Assembly (NCBI GenBank): GCA_963724135.1
Contig: CAVRTA010000004.1
Coordinates: 806,001 to 870,000 of the forward strand
Reading direction: 5' to 3'
Length of the DNA: 64,000 nucleotides
From: DATLGB01 sp963724135
GTDB taxonomy: Bacteria; Actinomycetota; Thermoleophilia; Solirubrobacterales; Solirubrobacteraceae
Part shown: positions 62,274 through 64,000 of the stretch, piece by piece
Numbering within the stretch: the stretch's first letter is position 1
Layout of the letters: every line of letters begins with the position of its first letter
Notes under the pieces: generated by a model
The model's input: only the letters and a program-made list of their open reading frames with translations
What the model was told of the DNA's origin: nothing
Database searches by the model: none
Program-made: the position numbers and the translations under genes

Positions 62274-62293
62274 TCCGGCTTACAGGCCTGCTA
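62274..62293 (+). other. Attachment-site copy 2
   Basis: Exact 20-base copy of the rnpB 3' end, with CTCTCGA also shared shortly before it. No other RNase P RNA core lies upstream, so it is a fragment and not a second gene. Confidence 0.8.
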
Positions 62294-62297
62294 CGGG

Positions 62298-62321
62298 AAA
62301 GCCCCGCTCCGGCGGGGCTTT
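62298..62321. terminator. Hairpin after attachment copy 2
   Basis: AAAGCCCCGC pairs with GCGGGGCTTT, followed by TT and CTAT as after rnpB. Likely the ancestral rnpB terminator, now also serving the minus-strand ATPase gene that ends at 62326. Confidence 0.78.
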
Positions 62322-62325
62322 TCTA

Positions 62326-63435
62326 TCAGCGGCGGCGCAGCCACTCGGCCAGCAGGGGGTCCAGCAGGCGGGGCGAGCCGTGCTCGTCGCGCTGGACCTG
62401 GCGGCCGTCGGCGAGCAGGCGGTCCAGGCCGTCCTGCAGCGTGGAGCGGGCGATGCGGTGCTCGTCGGCGACGCGGGTCCCGGTCGGGGCCTGGCCGTCG
62501 GCGAGCGCCAGGCAGACGATGCGCTCGACGCGCGACAGCGCATCCCACAGCGCCTGGTGCGCGTCGCGGCTCTCGGCGAGCGCGCGCTCGATCGCCTCGA
62601 GCGCCGGGTCCTCGACGTCCGCCCCCGCGTCCAGCACCTCGTAGAGGTGATGGGCGAGCAGCATCGTCCGCTGCGGATGCCCGCCCGAGAACGCCAGCAG
62701 CTCGTCGACCGCCGGGCCGGCCTTCTCCAGCAATTCGTCGGCCTCGAGCAGGCGGGCGATGTCGTGGCCGGCCTCGTCGACCGGGAGCGGCGGCAGCTCG
62801 AGCGGGCGGGCCTGGCCGTAGAACGGACGCTCCTGATCGCTGAACAGCGCGCGCATCAGAGAGGGCTGGCTCCCGGCGAACACGTAGGCGGCCGCCTCCC
62901 CGTGGTGCTGGATGACCGAGCGCACCACCCCGTCCAGCGCGTCGTCGGCGACCAGGAGGTCCTGGAACTCGTCCAGGCACACCACGGTCAGCCCGCCGTC
63001 GGCCTGCGCGAGGCCGAGCGGGACGTCGAGCAGCTCCAGCAGCGCCGCCCGGGCGTCGTCGGCCCCGGGACGTGCGGGGCGCGGCCCGAGTTGGACGCCC
63101 ACGGGGCCGAGCTTGGCTGTGATCCCGAGCCGGCCGCGCCAGCGCGACACCGTCCGTCGCGGGTCGCCCGGGAGACCGGCGTATGCCGTGGCGATACGGG
63201 CCGCCGCGTCGGCCACCGTTGCCACCTTCGCGAAATCGACGCGCACGGCGCGGTGACCGACACCGCGCATCGCCGCCACATGGGCATCGAGCAGCGTGGT
63301 CTTGCCGTAGCGGCGGGGCGCGGCCAGCCGGATCGCCGTGCGGTCGGCGGCGGCGCGCTGGAGCGCGTCGAGCTCGGCACGACGGTCGATCAGGCGACCC
63401 GGGCCGACCGGGCTCTGGTAGTTGAACGGATTCAC
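62326..63435 (-). CDS. AAA-family ATPase with winged-helix C-terminus
   Basis: 369 residues from a GTG. Resembles the archaeal-type ATPase_2/STAND-related group. P-loop APRRYGKTTLL (K45), Walker B VVCLDEFQD (D155, E156), sensor-like YVFAGSQPSLM and SGGHPQRTMLLAHHLYE. The C-terminal 80 residues form a winged helix (VERIVCLALADGQAPTGTRVADEHRIARSTLQDGLDRLLADG). Probably an NTP-driven DNA-binding switch. A palindrome overlapping its start codon suggests autoregulation. Biological role unknown. Confidence 0.8.
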   Translation of the reverse strand: MNPFNYQSPVGPGRLIDRRAELDALQRAAADRTAIRLAAPRRYGKTTLLDAHVAAMRGVGHRAVRVDFAKVATVADAAARIATAYAGLPGDPRRTVSRWRGRLGITAKLGPVGVQLGPRPARPGADDARAALLELLDVPLGLAQADGGLTVVCLDEFQDLLVADDALDGVVRSVIQHHGEAAAYVFAGSQPSLMRALFSDQERPFYGQARPLELPPLPVDEAGHDIARLLEADELLEKAGPAVDELLAFSGGHPQRTMLLAHHLYEVLDAGADVEDPALEAIERALAESRDAHQALWDALSRVERIVCLALADGQAPTGTRVADEHRIARSTLQDGLDRLLADGRQVQRDEHGSPRLLDPLLAEWLRRR

Positions 63436-63452
63436 CGTACATCAGTGTACGG
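63435..63452 (-). promoter_or_regulatory. Operator palindrome overlapping the ATPase start
   Basis: CCGTACA-TCAG-TGTACGG, 7-bp arms, touching the GTG start. The minus-strand -10 may be TACACT within it (63444-63449), giving a leaderless transcript. Confidence 0.6.
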
Positions 63453-63469
63453 AATATCCGGACGGAGCG

Positions 63470-64000
63470 TTAGCCCTCGAGCCGGTAGAAGCGCCAGAAG
63501 TCGTTCTCGATCGGCAGGACCTCGAACCCGGAGAACCCGGCGGCCTCCGCGTACTCCCGCAGCGTGTCCGGGCGCATCGCGGTCCCGGTCCCGACGGACG
63601 GCTGCTCGTCGAGCCCGACCGCCAGGCAGTGGAAGACGCTGAAGCCGTACATGACGCGCTCGACCTCGTCTCCGGGCGCGGTGAACCGCTCGGCCACGTT
63701 CTCGTCGGCGATCAGCAGCACGCCGTTCTCGCTGAGCAGCGAGCGCATGCCGCGCAGCGACTCCACCGGGCGCGGCATGTCATGGACCGCCTCGAAGCAG
63801 GTCACGAGGTCGTAGCGCCCGCTGAAGCCCGGGTCGGCGGCATCGCGGACCTGGAAGTCGATCTCCGCCCCTTCCCGAGCCGCGTTCGCGCGCGCGAGCT
63901 CGATCGACGCCTCGTCGAGATCGAGTCCGTCCACGTCCGCGTCCGGATACGCGCGGGCGAGCGCGATCGTCGACCAGCCGGTGCCACACGCGACGTCCGC
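63470..64000 (-). CDS. Class I SAM-dependent methyltransferase, 5' part missing
   Basis: At least 176 residues; the gene continues past the window end. The SAM motif I VACGTGWSTIALA, the acidic end of beta-2 (VDGLDLDEASIELARANA) and the motif IV region YDLVTCFEAVHDM are present, then a C-terminal region ENDFWRFYRLEG. Substrate not deducible. It lies 35 bases upstream of the ATPase gene on the same strand. Confidence 0.85.
   Translation of the reverse strand, partial: ADVACGTGWSTIALARAYPDADVDGLDLDEASIELARANAAREGAEIDFQVRDAADPGFSGRYDLVTCFEAVHDMPRPVESLRGMRSLLSENGVLLIADENVAERFTAPGDEVERVMYGFSVFHCLAVGLDEQPSVGTGTAMRPDTLREYAEAAGFSGFEVLPIENDFWRFYRLEG

Larger units (their letters stand above)
58375..62293. 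mobile_element. Putative genomic island integrated at the 3' end of rnpB
   Basis: About 3.9 kb bounded by exact 20-base direct repeats of the rnpB 3' end, each followed by a GC hairpin with T-run. Contents: a decayed AbiEi antitoxin gene, ArsR, DUF2892 and MMPL genes in one operon, a truncated rhodanese and an MBL-gene remnant. No integrase, transposase or recombinase can be seen, so it is probably a defective or passively mobilised island. Alternative: a local segmental duplication of the rnpB end. Confidence 0.65.

Noticed and set aside
62271..62325. A second RNase P RNA gene
   Set aside because: Only the last 20 bases and a hairpin are present; none of the catalytic core lies upstream.

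Overview
The window is a high-GC actinobacterial chromosome segment. It is most like the class Thermoleophilia (Solirubrobacter/Conexibacter/Patulibacter type). This rests on the many secreted proteins with Pro/Thr-rich linkers and basic C-terminal modules, a mycobacterial-type SOS box before lexA, many GTG starts and ATGA/GTGA gene overlaps, an F420-type luciferase-like oxidoreductase, and cytochrome c maturation by Ccm proteins. Genus assignment is inference only.

Layout. 1-12 kb is mainly secreted proteins: the end of a subtilase, a decayed Doc toxin gene, an alpha/beta hydrolase, an RTX-like repeat protein, a phospholipase-C-like protein, a Vgb-type propeller, a CHASE2/HD-GYP c-di-GMP protein and a papain-fold secreted protein. 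12-20 kb holds an alpha-oxoamine synthase, a GGDEF/EAL gene broken by four frameshifts, an MFS exporter, an LLM oxidoreductase and a secreted metalloprotease. 20-27 kb holds a LysR/BBE-type flavoenzyme pair and a five-gene carbohydrate ABC transporter operon. 26.6-32.4 kb is again secretory: a trypsin-like protease, an esterase, a beta-helix protein and a secretory lipase. 32.9-39.5 kb is a translationally coupled lipid/oxygenation cluster (P450, Baeyer-Villiger-type monooxygenase, SDR, acyl-reductase-like SDR, wax ester synthase/DGAT, cytochrome c) that resembles the mycobacterial mymA locus. 43.9-47.4 kb carries ccmE, ccmF, a CcmI-like protein and secG. 47.4-54.6 kb holds a MobA-like protein, a maleylacetate-reductase-like enzyme and a tyrosine-catabolism operon (hppD, serpin, hmgA) with a divergent AsnC/Lrp regulator. 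54.7-58.4 kb holds an EamA transporter, a LysR gene, tRNA-Leu(GAG), lexA and rnpB.

The most interesting structure is at the 3' end of rnpB. The last 20 bases of the RNase P RNA gene (58375-58394) are repeated exactly at 62274-62293, each copy followed by a terminator hairpin. Between them lie about 3.9 kb: a decayed AbiEi-type antitoxin gene, an ArsR-DUF2892-MMPL operon, a truncated rhodanese and the remnant of a persulfide-dioxygenase-like MBL gene. This looks like a genomic island that used rnpB as its attachment site. No integrase is visible.

A second theme is short palindromic REP-like elements near 34.06, 43.77, 48.70 and 54.65 kb. One of them sits in frame inside the P450 gene just before the haem-binding loop. 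A third is frameshifting in long genes (13.1-16.0 kb, 39.6-41.8 kb, 55.6-55.9 kb). Protein similarity is preserved on both sides of each shift, so recent mutation and sequencing error are both possible.
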